A stretch of 64,000 nucleotides of DNA from Lysobacter sp. yr284. GTDB lineage: Bacteria > Pseudomonadota > Gammaproteobacteria > Xanthomonadales > Xanthomonadaceae. Below are positions 34,872-44,702 of this stretch, in pieces. A program made the position numbers and the translations under genes. Under the pieces are notes generated by a model. It was not told the DNA's origin. It did no database searches and was given only the letters and a program-made list of their open reading frames with translations. Numbering within the stretch: the first letter of the stretch is position 1; each line of letters starts with the position of its first letter. The stretch lies in the NCBI RefSeq assembly GCF_900107375.1, contig NZ_FNPT01000007.1, positions 1 to 64,000 on the forward strand, given 5' to 3'.

Positions 34872-37664
34872 TTACTGGAAGTCGTATTTGACCCCCACGG
34901 TGAAGTAGCGGCCGATGGCGCCGCTGGAATGCATCGGGTTGTAGTTGATCGCGCCGTAGGTCAGCGGATCCAGCGGCGCGATCTTGTCGGTCACGTTCTG
35001 CACCGAGCCGAACACTTCCACGCCGTCCTTGGCGCGCCAGCGCCCGGACAGGTCGAAGGTGGTGAACGACGGGATCCGGCAGCCGTTGCCCGGCGCCGGG
35101 GTGCCGTCGGCGTAGCGGCTGGCGCAGGCGTTGCCTTCGGCGGTGACGTTCTTGAAGTCGGCGATGTAGTTGGCCACGCCGCTGAGCGAGAAGTTGCCGA
35201 TCTCCCAGGTCGCGCCGAGGTTGATCTTGTCCTTCGGCGTGCCGATGCAATTGGTCACGTCGCAGTTGCCGTGGGTGCCGGCGTACTCGAACGTGGTGCC
35301 GTCCTCTTCCTCGCGCTCGTAGGTGCTGATGTGGCTCCACTGCAGGTCGAGGTTGAGCTTGCCGTAGCCGCCCAGTTCGATGCCCTGGCGCACGTCCAGG
35401 TCGATGCCGCGCACCGTGGTCGAGGCCGAGTTGACGTAGGCGGCCTGCGCGGCCAGCAGGGTGCCGGAGTTGGGCACGCCCGGCAGGTTGTTGTCGCTGC
35501 GCACCACGCGGCCGGCGGCCACCGCGGCCGAGGTCGTCTCGACGTTGATCTCGTTGCTGCGCTTGATCTCCCAACCGTCGAGGGTGATGGTGGTGTTGCT
35601 GGTCGGCTCGAACACCAGGCCCAGGGTGTAGCTCTTGGATTCCTCGGCCTTGAGGTCGGGATTGGGGCTGGTGATCACCGCGATCTGGATGTCGCAATCG
35701 CGCACGCTCGCGCCCGCCGCCGGGTTGCCGCCGGGGCAGCGCACCGGGTCGGCCGCGGCGGTGAAGCCGGCCAGGCCGCCCTTGCCGGATTCGGCCGGGT
35801 TCGGCGCGCGGAAGCCTTCGGCGTAGGTCGCGCGCAGCGCCAGTTGCTGCAGCGGCTTCCACTTGATGCCGACCTTCGGCGTGGTCGCGCTGTCGCCGCC
35901 CTTGTAGCTGTCGTAGCGCACCGCGGCCGACAGCTCCAGGCTCTCCAGCACCGGCGCCACCATCTCGGCGTAGGCCGCGGCGACTTCCTGGGTGCCGCGA
36001 TAGGCCGAGTAGCCCAGGCCGATGATGTCGCCGGTGTCGGTGTAGGTCTGCGGATCGAGCTGGGCCTTCTGCCGGCGCCATTCCGCGCCGAAGGCGATGC
36101 CGAGCGAGCCGCCCTTGAGTTCGGCCAGCGAGCGCGAGCCCTTGATGTCGAACAGGTCCAGCGTGGTCTTGCCGTCGGCGTGGATGGTCGGCGAGATGTA
36201 GTCGTACAGCGCCTGCGAATTGAGGTTCGCGTTCTGGCCGATCCGCCACCAGCCGCCGGGGCCGGTGCCGTTGGTGAGCGCGTCGCGCACCGCGCTGTAG
36301 CGCAGGTAGCCGTCGCGGGTGTTGGTCAGCTCGCTTTCCGAATGCAGGTAGGCCGCATCCAGGTCCCAACCGCCGGCGGTGCCCTTGACCCCGGCCAGGA
36401 TGCGGCTGAATTCGCTGTCGCTGCGGATGATGCGCGGGCCGACGTCGAACGCCGAATAGCGCAGGTTCACCGCCTGGCCCGGGAACGGGTTGTCGGGATG
36501 GTTCGGCCCCAGCACCACCGCGCCGTCGCCGGAATCGGCGTTGACCGGGCCGCCCGGGTAGCCCCACGCGCCGGACGCGCTGTTGGGCGTGTTGTGGAAG
36601 GTGCTCTTCTTGCGCGAATAGCCGGCCTCGACATAGGCCTCGAAGTTGTCCGACAGCGCGAAGGTGCCGCGGCCGAACAGGTTCACGTACTTCTCTTCCG
36701 GCGCCAGGCTGTTGAACTGACCCGACTGCCACAGGCAGCCGCCGTTGGGGTCCTGCGGCGTGATCGGCGAGAACTGCGCGCAGCCCGGCAGCGACTGGAA
36801 CTGGCCGGTGACGGGATTGCGCACGCTGCCGGTCGGCGACGGCGACGCGTCGTCGCCGAGGATGAAGCCGTTCATGAAGCGCTTGGTCTGGCTGTAGCCC
36901 CAGCGGCGCGCGTCGCCGGTACCGATCCACTTGCGGTCGCGGCGGTCGGCGACGCGGATCTCGTCGGTCTGGCCGCCTTCGATGTTGAAGTAGACGTTGT
37001 AGCGATCGTCGTTGAGGCTGCCGAAGCCGAACGTCGCCGAGGCCTTGGCCATCTGGCCGTCGCCTTCGCCGGACACGCCGTAGCTGCTGCGCACCGACAC
37101 GCCCTTGAATTCCTTGCGCAGGATGATGTTGACCACGCCGGCGATGGCGTCGGAACCGTAGATCGCCGAGGCGCCGTCCTTGAGGATCTCCACGCGCTCG
37201 ACCGCGTCCATCGGGATCACGCTGAGGTCGGTGAACACCTTCTGGCCGTCGTCGGCCAGGCCGTACGGCGCCATGCGCCGGCCGTTGAGCAGCACCAGCG
37301 TGGAACCCGCGCCGAGCCCGCGCAGCGATACGCCGCTGCCGCCGGAGGCGAAGCCGGTGCCGTAGGTGCGCGGCACCGAGCCGGCGCCGTCGGAGGTCAG
37401 GGTCTGCAGGTACTCGGCCAGGGTCGCCTTGCCGCTGCGGTCGATCTCCTGGCGGGTGATCGACTGCACCGGCGATGCGGTCTCCATGTCGCCGCGGCTG
37501 ATGTTGGAGCCGGTGACCTCGATGCGGTCGAGCGTGGTGGTCTGCGCGGCGTTGGCGTCCTGCGCCTGCGCCGCGGCCGGCGCGAGGCTGGCGACGGCGG
37601 CGGCGAACAGCGCGCGGCGGATCGCCTTGTTCAAGGGCGCGCGGCTGAAAGTGGCGTGCGGCAT
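34872..37664 (-). CDS. TonB-dependent outer-membrane receptor
   Basis: The 930-residue protein has a signal peptide (about 1-35), a TonB-box-like segment near LDRIEVTGSNISR, a plug domain with VSLRGLGAGSTLVLLNGRR and AIYGSDAIAGVVNIILR, and a 22-strand barrel ending YFTVGVKYDFQ with the terminal aromatic expected for barrel assembly. It lacks the STN domain of the receptor at 419, so no signalling role is predicted. The substrate is unknown; many such xanthomonad receptors take up plant or microbial oligomers. A CAGGAG site precedes the ATG at 37664. It is a single-gene unit with its own terminator. Confidence 0.94.
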   Translation of the reverse strand: MPHATFSRAPLNKAIRRALFAAAVASLAPAAAQAQDANAAQTTTLDRIEVTGSNISRGDMETASPVQSITRQEIDRSGKATLAEYLQTLTSDGAGSVPRTYGTGFASGGSGVSLRGLGAGSTLVLLNGRRMAPYGLADDGQKVFTDLSVIPMDAVERVEILKDGASAIYGSDAIAGVVNIILRKEFKGVSVRSSYGVSGEGDGQMAKASATFGFGSLNDDRYNVYFNIEGGQTDEIRVADRRDRKWIGTGDARRWGYSQTKRFMNGFILGDDASPSPTGSVRNPVTGQFQSLPGCAQFSPITPQDPNGGCLWQSGQFNSLAPEEKYVNLFGRGTFALSDNFEAYVEAGYSRKKSTFHNTPNSASGAWGYPGGPVNADSGDGAVVLGPNHPDNPFPGQAVNLRYSAFDVGPRIIRSDSEFSRILAGVKGTAGGWDLDAAYLHSESELTNTRDGYLRYSAVRDALTNGTGPGGWWRIGQNANLNSQALYDYISPTIHADGKTTLDLFDIKGSRSLAELKGGSLGIAFGAEWRRQKAQLDPQTYTDTGDIIGLGYSAYRGTQEVAAAYAEMVAPVLESLELSAAVRYDSYKGGDSATTPKVGIKWKPLQQLALRATYAEGFRAPNPAESGKGGLAGFTAAADPVRCPGGNPAAGASVRDCDIQIAVITSPNPDLKAEESKSYTLGLVFEPTSNTTITLDGWEIKRSNEINVETTSAAVAAGRVVRSDNNLPGVPNSGTLLAAQAAYVNSASTTVRGIDLDVRQGIELGGYGKLNLDLQWSHISTYEREEEDGTTFEYAGTHGNCDVTNCIGTPKDKINLGATWEIGNFSLSGVANYIADFKNVTAEGNACASRYADGTPAPGNGCRIPSFTTFDLSGRWRAKDGVEVFGSVQNVTDKIAPLDPLTYGAINYNPMHSSGAIGRYFTVGVKYDFQ

Positions 37665-38708
37665 GGGCGGCTGGCTCCTGTGAGTGGATTGCCTGGGAAT
37701 GTGCTGCGAAGGACGACGGCAGCGTCGAAAACTTCAGCGAGCGCCGTTGTGCGCATCGAGCGCGAAGGCCGCGCGCGGACATCGCGAACGATGGCTCGCG
37801 TTTGCGCGATCGCGTGAGGTAGTGATCGCCGCGCGGCGCGCGGCGTGGAGTCCCCGGATGAGTCGATGCATTCGTTCAGGCGTGTGTGGCGACGCGGCGC
37901 ACTCCCTCGGCGCGTGGGAGACGCGTGCAGCGACGTTAATACGCGGCGTGCGCGCGGTACTTCGACGCAGTTCCGTTTAGCGCGGACAAAACTTTGCGGA
38001 GTATGGCCAACGGATGCCCGGCGACGCGTGCGGCGGCCTTCGCGGTGACGACGACGCTGCGAGGTTTGCTAGCGCGCTGCACGCGGCGGTTCGCGTTCTT
38101 GCGCAACGCGCGTGCGCAGGTTTGTGCGGGTGCGTCATCGGCGGTTACCGAATCGGCAAAATGGCGCGGTTTCGTCGCCGGTGCCCAGAGTTCGAGCTTC
38201 GGGCCGCGATGCTTCGCTGCGATCGCGGCGGGCCGGGACAAGAGCGTCGGGCCTGAAGGCCCTCCCACAACAGCGCGCTTCGTGCCGACACGCACCGACG
38301 ATGTGGCGGTTTGCGCAGCCTGCGTTCGCAAGCACGCCGGATGCGAGATAGAAGCGGCGGCTGTTGTGGGAGGGGCTTCAGCCCCGACGCTCTTGTGCCA
38401 GGTCGCCGCGAACCCGAACCAGCGCAGCCATCGCGGATAGCCTCGCGCAGCGCGCGATCAGGCGACGCTGCGCGATCGCTTGCGGCTCGCCGGCGACGCG
38501 GCAGGCGCCGCGACGGCGGACGCCGCCGCCGACAAAGCCACCGTGGTCTTGATCGCACTGGCCAACGGACTCGGCAGGCCGCAGCACGGCGCGCGCGCGG
38601 GCAGCGCGGCGATGCCGCTCGCCGCCGCGGGCCGCCTGCGCGCGGGCCGGCCGGCGTCAGCCATGCGCGCGCTCCGCCCTGGCGCGCAGGCGCGCGGCCG
38701 CGGCAGGT
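37665..38708. other. 1-kb gene-poor interval containing REP locus 8
   Basis: No ORF here has a convincing start, signal or family. 37990-38160 is rich in GCGC/CGCA alternation. A REP family 1 pair lies at 38240-38272 (minus orientation) and 38363-38395 (plus). 38480-38690 has a coding-like pattern on both strands but no family resemblance. The SRPBCC gene that often accompanies ArsR regulators is not present. Confidence 0.55.
38240..38395. repeat. REP family 1, inverted pair (locus 8)
   Basis: A minus-orientation copy (AGCGTCGGGCCTGAAGGCCC) at 38240-38272 and a plus-orientation copy with core GGGGCTTCAGCCCC at 38363-38395, 90 bp apart. Confidence 0.85.
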
Positions 38709-39065
38709 TCAGGCCGGCGGATCGTCATGGCTCGCCCCGGGCGCGGCCTGCAGTTGGGTCAGGTAATCGTCCAGCCGCTGCAGGCGCTCGTCCCACAACT
38801 GGCGGTATTCGTCGAGCCAGCCGGACACCTCGCGCAGGCGCGCGGTCTCCAGCCGGCACGGGCGCCACTGCGCGCTGCGCCCGCGCGCGACCAAACCCGC
38901 GCGTTCGAGCACTTTGATGTGTTTGGAGATCGCCGGCAGGCTCATCTCGAACGGCTCGGCCAGTTCGGTCACGCCGGCCTCGCCGCTGGCGAGGCGGGCC
39001 AGGATCGCGCGCCGGGTCGGGTCGGCGAGGGCGGCGAAGGTGGTGCTGAGCGAGTCGGCAGGCAT
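38709..39065 (-). CDS. ArsR family winged-helix repressor
   Basis: The 118-residue protein has the ArsR winged helix (about 8-85): ALADPTRRAILARLASGEAG, EPFEMSLPAISKHIKVLERA and GLVARGRSAQWRPCRL. No metal-binding Cys pair is seen in the recognition helix, so it is not an arsenic sensor; it resembles the group usually paired with SRPBCC/AHSA1 genes. No such partner is present downstream. A likely autoregulatory dyad lies just upstream at 39071-39082. Confidence 0.93.
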   Translation of the reverse strand: MPADSLSTTFAALADPTRRAILARLASGEAGVTELAEPFEMSLPAISKHIKVLERAGLVARGRSAQWRPCRLETARLREVSGWLDEYRQLWDERLQRLDDYLTQLQAAPGASHDDPPA

Positions 39066-39409
39066 AACTGAACCAGAAGGTTAAATAACGCCGTTAGTGG
39101 ATGCCTGGCGCGCGCAGGGTGTCAAGCCGGCCGTGATGGCGCCGTCAGCCGGCGACCTGCCGGCCGCCTCTGAATCGTTCAGTTAATTCATGAATGACCG
39201 CGGCCCAGCTGACTCACGGAAACTCACTTCATCACATAATAATTGTGACGATGTTCGCACTAATGGAGAGGCGCTGAGTCGGCCGCACGTCCCGTTAGTC
39301 GTTTCCTGCCAGGACCTGCGTCGCCCATGAAGCCTTTCCACTCCAACGCGATCCCAGCAGCCGCGCGGCCCCCGCGTGTCGGCGCCGGCGTGGGCCTGGA
39401 GGCCGGCGC
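39066..39409. promoter_or_regulatory. Divergent control region between ArsR and glycosyltransferase genes
   Basis: The dyad AACCAGAAGGTT (39071-39082) directly upstream of the ArsR start is a candidate ArsR operator. Farther right, 39176-39260 is AT-rich for this genome, with the palindrome ATTCATGAAT and the stretch CACATAATAATTGTGACG, a probable promoter for the glycosyltransferase. Confidence 0.5.
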
Positions 39410-40537
39410 ATGCGCATAGGCCTGGACTACCGCGCCGCGACCCTGGCGCCGGACAGCGGTCCGGCCCGCCAGGTGCTGGCGCTGGAACGCGCGCTGCGGC
39501 GCCGGCCCGGCACCGAGACGGTGCTGTTCACCCAGGCCCCGCTCGATCATCCCCACCGCGCCATCGCGGTCGCCGCCGACCTGCCCGCGGCCGCGCCGGC
39601 GGGCGCCGGCGCGGGCCTGCGCCGGCGCTGGCGTTTCGAGGCCGGCTTCCTGCCCGCGGCGCTGCGCGCCGAACAGGTCGACGTCTACATCGCCGCGGCC
39701 GAGGGCGGCCTGCCGGTGTGGCGCAAGCCGGCATCGGTGCGCCAGGTGCTGCTGCTGCACGACCTGTTCAAGCTGACCCTGCGCCGGCCGAAGTCCTCGC
39801 CGCTGCGCGCGCTGGCCAGGCGCATGCTCGACGAGGCCGCGATCGGCCATTCCATCGCCGGCGCCGACGCGATCTGGACGCCGTCGCGCTATACCACCGC
39901 CGAGTGCGGCCGGTTGTATCCGGCGCATGCGCACAAGCTCTACGTGCTGCCCGATGCGCTGGCGCCGATGCCGGCGCCGGCCGAGCGCAGCCGCCTGGGC
40001 CAGCCGTTGCCGCCGCGCTACTGGCTGCTGGTCGGCACGCGCGAGCCGCGCCGCAACGCCGACCTGTTCCTGCGCGCCTGGCTGGACGCGCGCCGCCAGC
40101 ACTACGACACCCCCGACCTGGTCGTGGTCGGCTCGCCCGCCGACGTGCCGGCGGAGCTGCAACGGCTCAACGGCGTGCACTGGTTCGAACAGGTCGCCGA
40201 CGACGAACTGGCGCGGCTGTACTACGACGCCGAACGGCTGTGGCAACCCTCCTACGCCGAGGGCTTCGGCCTGCCGGTGCTGGAGGCGCTGGCGGCCGGC
40301 ACGCCGGTGGCGGTGGCCGAGGGCGGCGCGCTGGAGGAAGTGGCGCCGGTCGACATGCCGCGCTTCGACCCGCACGACCGCCCGCAACTGGCCCAGCTGA
40401 TGATCCGGCTCAGCCGCGAATCGGTGGTCGGCAACGCCGAGCAACGCCGTGCGTTCGCCCAGCGCTTCGCGCCCAACGCCTACGCCGCGCGCGTGGCCGC
40501 GCTGCTCGAGGAACTGCTCAAGCGCAACGACAAGTGA
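39410..40537 (+). CDS. GT4-type glycosyltransferase
   Basis: The 375-residue cytoplasmic protein has the GT-B fold of family 4 transferases. The C-terminal donor-binding half contains YWLLVGTREPRRNADLFLRA, LVVVGSPADVP and the hallmark PSYAEGFGLPVLEALAAGTP (E-x7-E region, about 276-295) followed by VAVAEGGALEEVAP. The sugar and acceptor are unknown. A GGAGG site 8 bp upstream supports the start. It is transcribed alone, not in a polysaccharide cluster. Confidence 0.92.
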   Translation: MRIGLDYRAATLAPDSGPARQVLALERALRRRPGTETVLFTQAPLDHPHRAIAVAADLPAAAPAGAGAGLRRRWRFEAGFLPAALRAEQVDVYIAAAEGGLPVWRKPASVRQVLLLHDLFKLTLRRPKSSPLRALARRMLDEAAIGHSIAGADAIWTPSRYTTAECGRLYPAHAHKLYVLPDALAPMPAPAERSRLGQPLPPRYWLLVGTREPRRNADLFLRAWLDARRQHYDTPDLVVVGSPADVPAELQRLNGVHWFEQVADDELARLYYDAERLWQPSYAEGFGLPVLEALAAGTPVAVAEGGALEEVAPVDMPRFDPHDRPQLAQLMIRLSRESVVGNAEQRRAFAQRFAPNAYAARVAALLEELLKRNDK

Positions 40538-40616
40538 GTGTGGCCGATGCGGCCGGCATAAGGGCCGCGACGCGCGCGCGGCCTGCGCGCCTGTCCGTGC
40601 GCCCGCGACGCGCGCT

Positions 40617-40841
40617 TCACTCGTAGGGCGCGTGCTCCAGCCCCTGCGCGGCGATGATGCGGTTGATGTGCGAAACCACGCGGCAGCGGTCGTCGCGCGG
40701 GGTCACCGTCAGCAGGCGTTCGATCAGGCTGTCCACGCGCGGCCAGAACACCGCATCGTCGCTCCAATGGCGCCGCCACAGCGGCAACGCCGCGGTGAGC
40801 TGGCACAGGTCGCCGTCGAGTTCGGCGCGGGTTCGATGCAT
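40617..40841 (-). CDS. Small conserved-looking hypothetical protein
   Basis: The 74-residue soluble protein starts MHRTRAELDGDLCQL at an ATG with AGGGGAG 9 bp upstream, and ends NRIIAAQGLEHAPYE. It is predicted to be largely helical with several Trp/Arg residues (PLWRRHWSDDAVFWPRVDS). Codon use and the strong ribosome site support a real gene; the function is unknown. Confidence 0.7.
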   Translation of the reverse strand: MHRTRAELDGDLCQLTAALPLWRRHWSDDAVFWPRVDSLIERLLTVTPRDDRCRVVSHINRIIAAQGLEHAPYE

Positions 40842-41287
40842 CGATTGGCTCCCCTGGCAACGGCGGGACCGGCCCGCCCTTGGTGATGCACGCGCGGCCG
40901 AAGCCGCCGCGGTGGTGGTGGACATTCCGCCGCCGCCGGGGGATGCGGGACGGATCGGAGGGACGCCGTGCGGCTGCGATCCCCATCGCAGGCCGTCGAC
41001 CTCCCGACACTCTTATGTACGAACGCAGTGCGGACCCCCGGCCCCACCTTCGTTCACCAAAAATATACTGGAAAGGTGGAATTCGTCACATTGCAGGTGC
41101 AGCAAATGTGGCGCTGGGCTGGGGATGCCGCCGAGCGGAAGGTGGGCGACACGCGCACGCACAGGCCACAGGCATGGCCGCGCCCGCCGCGGTTTCCCGC
41201 ACCGCACCGTTCCACCCACGCCGCATTGACCTGAAGCAAGCTTGAGGTCCCACCCTGGCGGCCACATTTACGACCCGGTCCGCGCGC
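40842..41287. other. Intergenic region with AT-rich promoter patch
   Basis: No gene is supported. An AT-rich patch at 41054-41085 (CCAAAAATATACTGGAAAGG) contains the -10-like TATACT on the plus strand and may drive the MFS gene 200 bp downstream. Confidence 0.45.
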
Positions 41288-42559
41288 ATGAAATCGACGT
41301 CCCTGCTGCTTTCTCCCGAGCGCCCCGGCGGCGCCGCGTCCGGCGGCCCGGCGCACGTCCAGGCCGCGGCGACCGATTGGCGCGCGGTCGCCGCGGTGTT
41401 CGGCGCGGGGCTGATCGCCGCACTGCAGGTCGGCAAGACCGCCATCGCCCTGCCCGCGCTGCGCGCCGACCTCGGCCTGGACCTGCGCGCCGGCGGTTGG
41501 CTGATGGCGGTGTTCGGCCTGCTCGGCCTGTTCGCCAGCGTGCCGGCCGGGGCGCTGGTGGCGCGGCTGGGCGACCGTCGCCTGCAGGTCGCCGGGTTGG
41601 CGGCGATGGCGCTGGGCAGCGCGCTCGGCAGCCAGGCCCACAGCCTGGCGGCGTTGATGGCCACCCGCGTACTCGAGGGCGCCGGCTTCCTGCTGTTCGC
41701 GGTGGCCGGCGCGAGCGTGCTGCAGCGGCTGTCGCAGGCGCGCGACCGCGCGGTGGTGTTCGCGATCTGGAGTTGCTACATGCCCGCCGGCATGGCCCTG
41801 GCGCTGGCCACCGGCGCCGCCCTGGACGGCTGGCGCGGCTACTGGGAACTCAACGCGCTGCTGTGCGCGGCGGCGGCGCTGGCCTTGCATTGGGCGGTGC
41901 GCGCGCCGTCGGCGCAGGCCGCGCGCGCCGCGGCCGCGCGGCCGTGGCGGGCGATCGTCGCCGACGCGCGGGCGGTGGCCGGCGCGCGCGGCCCGTTGCT
42001 GCTGGCGCTGGCGTTCGCGCTGTACGCGCTGCAGTTCTATGCGCTGCTGAGCTTCCTGCCGACCTTGCTGATGCAGCGCATGCAGGTCGACGCCGCCGGC
42101 GCCGGCTTGCTCAGCGGCGCGGCGATCGGCGCCAACGTGCTCGGCAACCTCGCCGCCGGCGCGCTGCTGCGCCGCGGCGCGCGGCGCTGGCGCCTGATCG
42201 CGATCGCCAGCGCGACGATGGGCGCGGCCGCCGCGGCGGTGTTCGCGTTGGCGCTGCCGGCGACCGTCGCCTACGGCCTGTGCGTGCTGTTCGCGCTGGC
42301 CGGCGGGTTGTTGCCGGCCTCCACGATCGGCGGCGCGGCCGAGCTGGAACGCGATCCGGGCCGGATCGCGATCGCGGTCGGCCTGTTGATGCAGGGCAGC
42401 TACCTGGGCCAGGTGATCGGCCCGTCGTTGTTCGGCAGCGTGGTCCAGGCGGCCGGCTGGCCGGCGGCGGCCTGGCCGGTGGGGCTGGCGGCGCTCGGTG
42501 CGGTGGCGGCGGCGGTGGCGCTGCGCGGTTCGTTCGCGGCGGAGGGTGGGCGCGGTTGA
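41288..42559 (+). CDS. MFS transporter
   Basis: The 423-residue protein has about 12 transmembrane helices. The family motif A lies between helices 2 and 3 (GALVARLGDRRLQVAG, about 92-107), and a second half starts near residue 235 after a short charged loop (ARAAAARPWRAIVADARAV). It is of the CynX/NimT or drug-exporter type; substrate unknown. No regulator is adjacent. Confidence 0.9.
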   Translation: MKSTSLLLSPERPGGAASGGPAHVQAAATDWRAVAAVFGAGLIAALQVGKTAIALPALRADLGLDLRAGGWLMAVFGLLGLFASVPAGALVARLGDRRLQVAGLAAMALGSALGSQAHSLAALMATRVLEGAGFLLFAVAGASVLQRLSQARDRAVVFAIWSCYMPAGMALALATGAALDGWRGYWELNALLCAAAALALHWAVRAPSAQAARAAAARPWRAIVADARAVAGARGPLLLALAFALYALQFYALLSFLPTLLMQRMQVDAAGAGLLSGAAIGANVLGNLAAGALLRRGARRWRLIAIASATMGAAAAAVFALALPATVAYGLCVLFALAGGLLPASTIGGAAELERDPGRIAIAVGLLMQGSYLGQVIGPSLFGSVVQAAGWPAAAWPVGLAALGAVAAAVALRGSFAAEGGRG

Positions 42560-42603
42560 GGGTTTGGGAGCGGGATGCTCCTGTGTGCAGTCGCGTATCC
42601 GAC

Positions 42604-42702
42604 TGTAGGAGCGGCGCGAGCCGCGACCGCGCCAATACAACTACGACGAAAACTTCACCGTTACTGCGATGGCGCGGTCGCGGCTTGCGCCGCTCCTACA
42701 GA
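42604..42702. repeat. REP family 2, inverted pair
   Basis: A plus copy (42604-42632, GTAGGAGCGGCGCGAGCCGC) and a minus copy (42670-42702) form an inverted pair between the MFS gene and the long repeat copy B. Confidence 0.8.
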
Positions 42703-42754
42703 GGGCGTGCCGCGGTGGGGTCGGCCTTTGCGTGTGCGTACGCGTGACGACAAG

Positions 42755-43045
42755 CGAAGATCCAAAGCTTCCGTCCGCAAGCGGCCGGTCACTTTCTTTG
42801 TCTTAAGCCACAAAGAAAGTAACCAAAGAAAAGGCATTGCTGTTTCGGATCAAGAGCCACTATGGCTCACAGCGGCGCGGGGCCGCGCCATAAGGGACAT
42901 CCTGTCCCATGGCGCGCGCGCGCATCCATGCGCGCGCCCTCCGGGGCTTCGGGTCGTGTGCTTTGCGTGGGGTTGCGTCCGAGCAAACAGCAACGGCAAC
43001 GGCAACGGCAACGGCAAAAAGATTCCGGCTTGGGCCGGACTCGCG
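42755..43045 (+). repeat. Dispersed ~290-bp structured repeat, copy B
   Basis: Second copy of the element at 1-300. Hairpin 1 is at 42791-42801 with 42810-42820; an extra hairpin lies at 42854-42868; hairpin 2 is about 42885-42897 with 42904-42915; the GCGCGCATCCATGCGCGC palindrome and a run of AACGGC hexamers (about 42990-43018) follow. Hairpin arms differ from copy A on both sides while pairing is kept. Confidence 0.72.
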
Positions 43046-43136
43046 GCGATTCGAGTTGGCAAAAATCCGGCGAATGTCTGAGCCAGCTCGGATCAGGATC
43101 GGTTGAAGTTCCTGTGTCGGCGATGCTTCCGCAGGG

Positions 43137-44246
43137 TCAGGCCGCGGCCGCTTCGCTCGCCGCTGGCGCCGGCGCGCGGCGGCGGATCAGGCCGTCGCGC
43201 AGGCGCAGGAACGGCCGCTCCACCGCGTAGTGCAGCAACGCGCCGCCGGCCAGCGCGGCGCCGGCATACGCGCCCAGCGCCAGCAGCGGCCGCGTTTGCA
43301 GCGCTTCGCCGAATGTCCCGGCCATCAGCGCGAACATGCCTTTGTGCACCAGATACAGGCTGAAGGACGCCGCCGCCAGCCAACGCGCGCCGGGCACGCG
43401 CAGGCGCCCGGTCCAGCGTTGTTCGCACGCGCCGGCGGCGACCAGCAGCGCCATCGCCAGCGAGATGAGCGGGAAGCCGAACACCGAGGCGTCGAACCCC
43501 AGGCGCTCGCGCGAGATCCAGATCGCCGCCGCCAGCACCGCCACGCCGGCCAGCGCGAGCCAGCCCGAGCGCCGCATCATCGCCGCCCACGCGCGCGGCC
43601 GGTACGCGCGCAGCGCCGCCAGCGCCACGCCGAACAACAGCCCGTCCAGGCGCATCCAGGTCGGGTAGTAGATGCGTTCGACCCAATGGTTGGCGTTGTC
43701 GTCCAGCCCGTTCCACACCCAGGCGCGCAACGCGATGCCGGCCAGCGCCAGCGCGAGCACCGCCGCGATGCCTTTCCACAGCGCCGGCCGCCGCGTCAGC
43801 GCGATCGCCAGCAGCGGGAACAGCAGGTAGAAGTGCTCTTCCACGCACAGCGACCAAGCGTGCGAGAACGCCTTGTTGCGTTCGTAGTCGATCAGCAGGT
43901 TCAAGGTGAAGGTGAAGAACTGCCAGCCCGATTCCAGCCCCGGCCTCTCGCGAAACGCCGGCCACAGCAGGTACAGCGCCAGCACGACCCAGAACGCCGG
44001 CAGCACGCGCAACGCGCGGCGCAGGTAGAAATCGCGGAAATCCAGCCGGCGCCCTTCGCTCAGCGGACGCAGCACCTGCCAGCCGATCAGGTAGCCGCTG
44101 AGGGCGAAGAACAGGTCCACGCCCATCCAGCCCACTTGCGACATCGGCATCCACGGCGAGCCCAGGCCCTGGCCGGCGGCGTGGAAGAACATCACCCAAA
44201 CGATCGCGATCGCGCGCAGCAGATCGAGGCCGGGCAGTCGGCTCAT
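43137..44246 (-). CDS. Acyltransferase family 3 membrane protein (OafA/YrhL type)
   Basis: The 369-residue protein has about ten transmembrane helices. The family's catalytic His lies in AIVWVMFFHAAGQGLG near the N-terminus, followed by GVDLFFALSGYLIGWQ and later FSHAWSLCVEEHFYLLFPLL. These enzymes transfer acyl groups from cytoplasmic donors to exported glycans such as O-antigen or lipids; the target is unknown. ATG at 44246 begins MSRLPGLDLLRA, where the family homology starts. Confidence 0.93.
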   Translation of the reverse strand: MSRLPGLDLLRAIAIVWVMFFHAAGQGLGSPWMPMSQVGWMGVDLFFALSGYLIGWQVLRPLSEGRRLDFRDFYLRRALRVLPAFWVVLALYLLWPAFRERPGLESGWQFFTFTLNLLIDYERNKAFSHAWSLCVEEHFYLLFPLLAIALTRRPALWKGIAAVLALALAGIALRAWVWNGLDDNANHWVERIYYPTWMRLDGLLFGVALAALRAYRPRAWAAMMRRSGWLALAGVAVLAAAIWISRERLGFDASVFGFPLISLAMALLVAAGACEQRWTGRLRVPGARWLAAASFSLYLVHKGMFALMAGTFGEALQTRPLLALGAYAGAALAGGALLHYAVERPFLRLRDGLIRRRAPAPAASEAAAA

Positions 44247-44702
44247 CTTGGTTCCTGGTGTGTGGGAGCGTTGCGGAAGTCGGTGCCGCGTTCGCCTGGC
44301 GACATTGCATCGTGGACAGCGAACGCGGACACAGTGTGCGCGCGGGCACGGCGCGCAACAAGACGAAATGCGCGCGCAACGCGGCTGCGTTGCCACGTTT
44401 GCGCAGTCGAACGCGCGCGCATCGGGCGCGCTGCAAACAAGGCTTTCGGCGCATGCAAGAATCTTTTGTGGGAGCGCGGTTGCGTCGCGATTTTTTCGTC
44501 GATGCGTCGATGCGTCGATGCGACGTTCGCGCCAGACGTTCGCGCGATCCGCGCAACCGGCGCAGCGCTCCGCGCCGCGGCCGCGACGCAAGATCGGCCA
44601 CGCCGACCTAGGGCCGTCCCGAGGATGCCGCCCCCGCGCTGCGGCGGTAACGTCGCGACAACGTCCCAGCGGCAACGGGCGATCGCGCGTGCGGGTGCGG
44701 CC
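44247..44702. other. Gene-poor interval upstream of the T3SS region
   Basis: About 455 bp without a supported gene. 44498-44525 has a triple tandem GATGCGTC repeat, and the interval is rich in GCGC-type dinucleotides like 37990-38160. It separates the acyltransferase from the T3SS block. Confidence 0.5.

Noticed and set aside
37665-38708. An SRPBCC partner gene for the ArsR regulator
   Set aside because: No frame downstream of arsR shows the fold's typical segments; the ORFs there include REP sequence.
39220-39250. CRP-like site (TCACA ... TGTGA) upstream of the glycosyltransferase
   Set aside because: The half-sites are in the everted order compared with the CRP consensus TGTGA-N6-TCACA, with the wrong spacing.
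42990-43020. AACGGC hexamer run as a CRISPR or coding repeat
   Set aside because: It has no spacers and no coding context; it is part of the long dispersed repeat.
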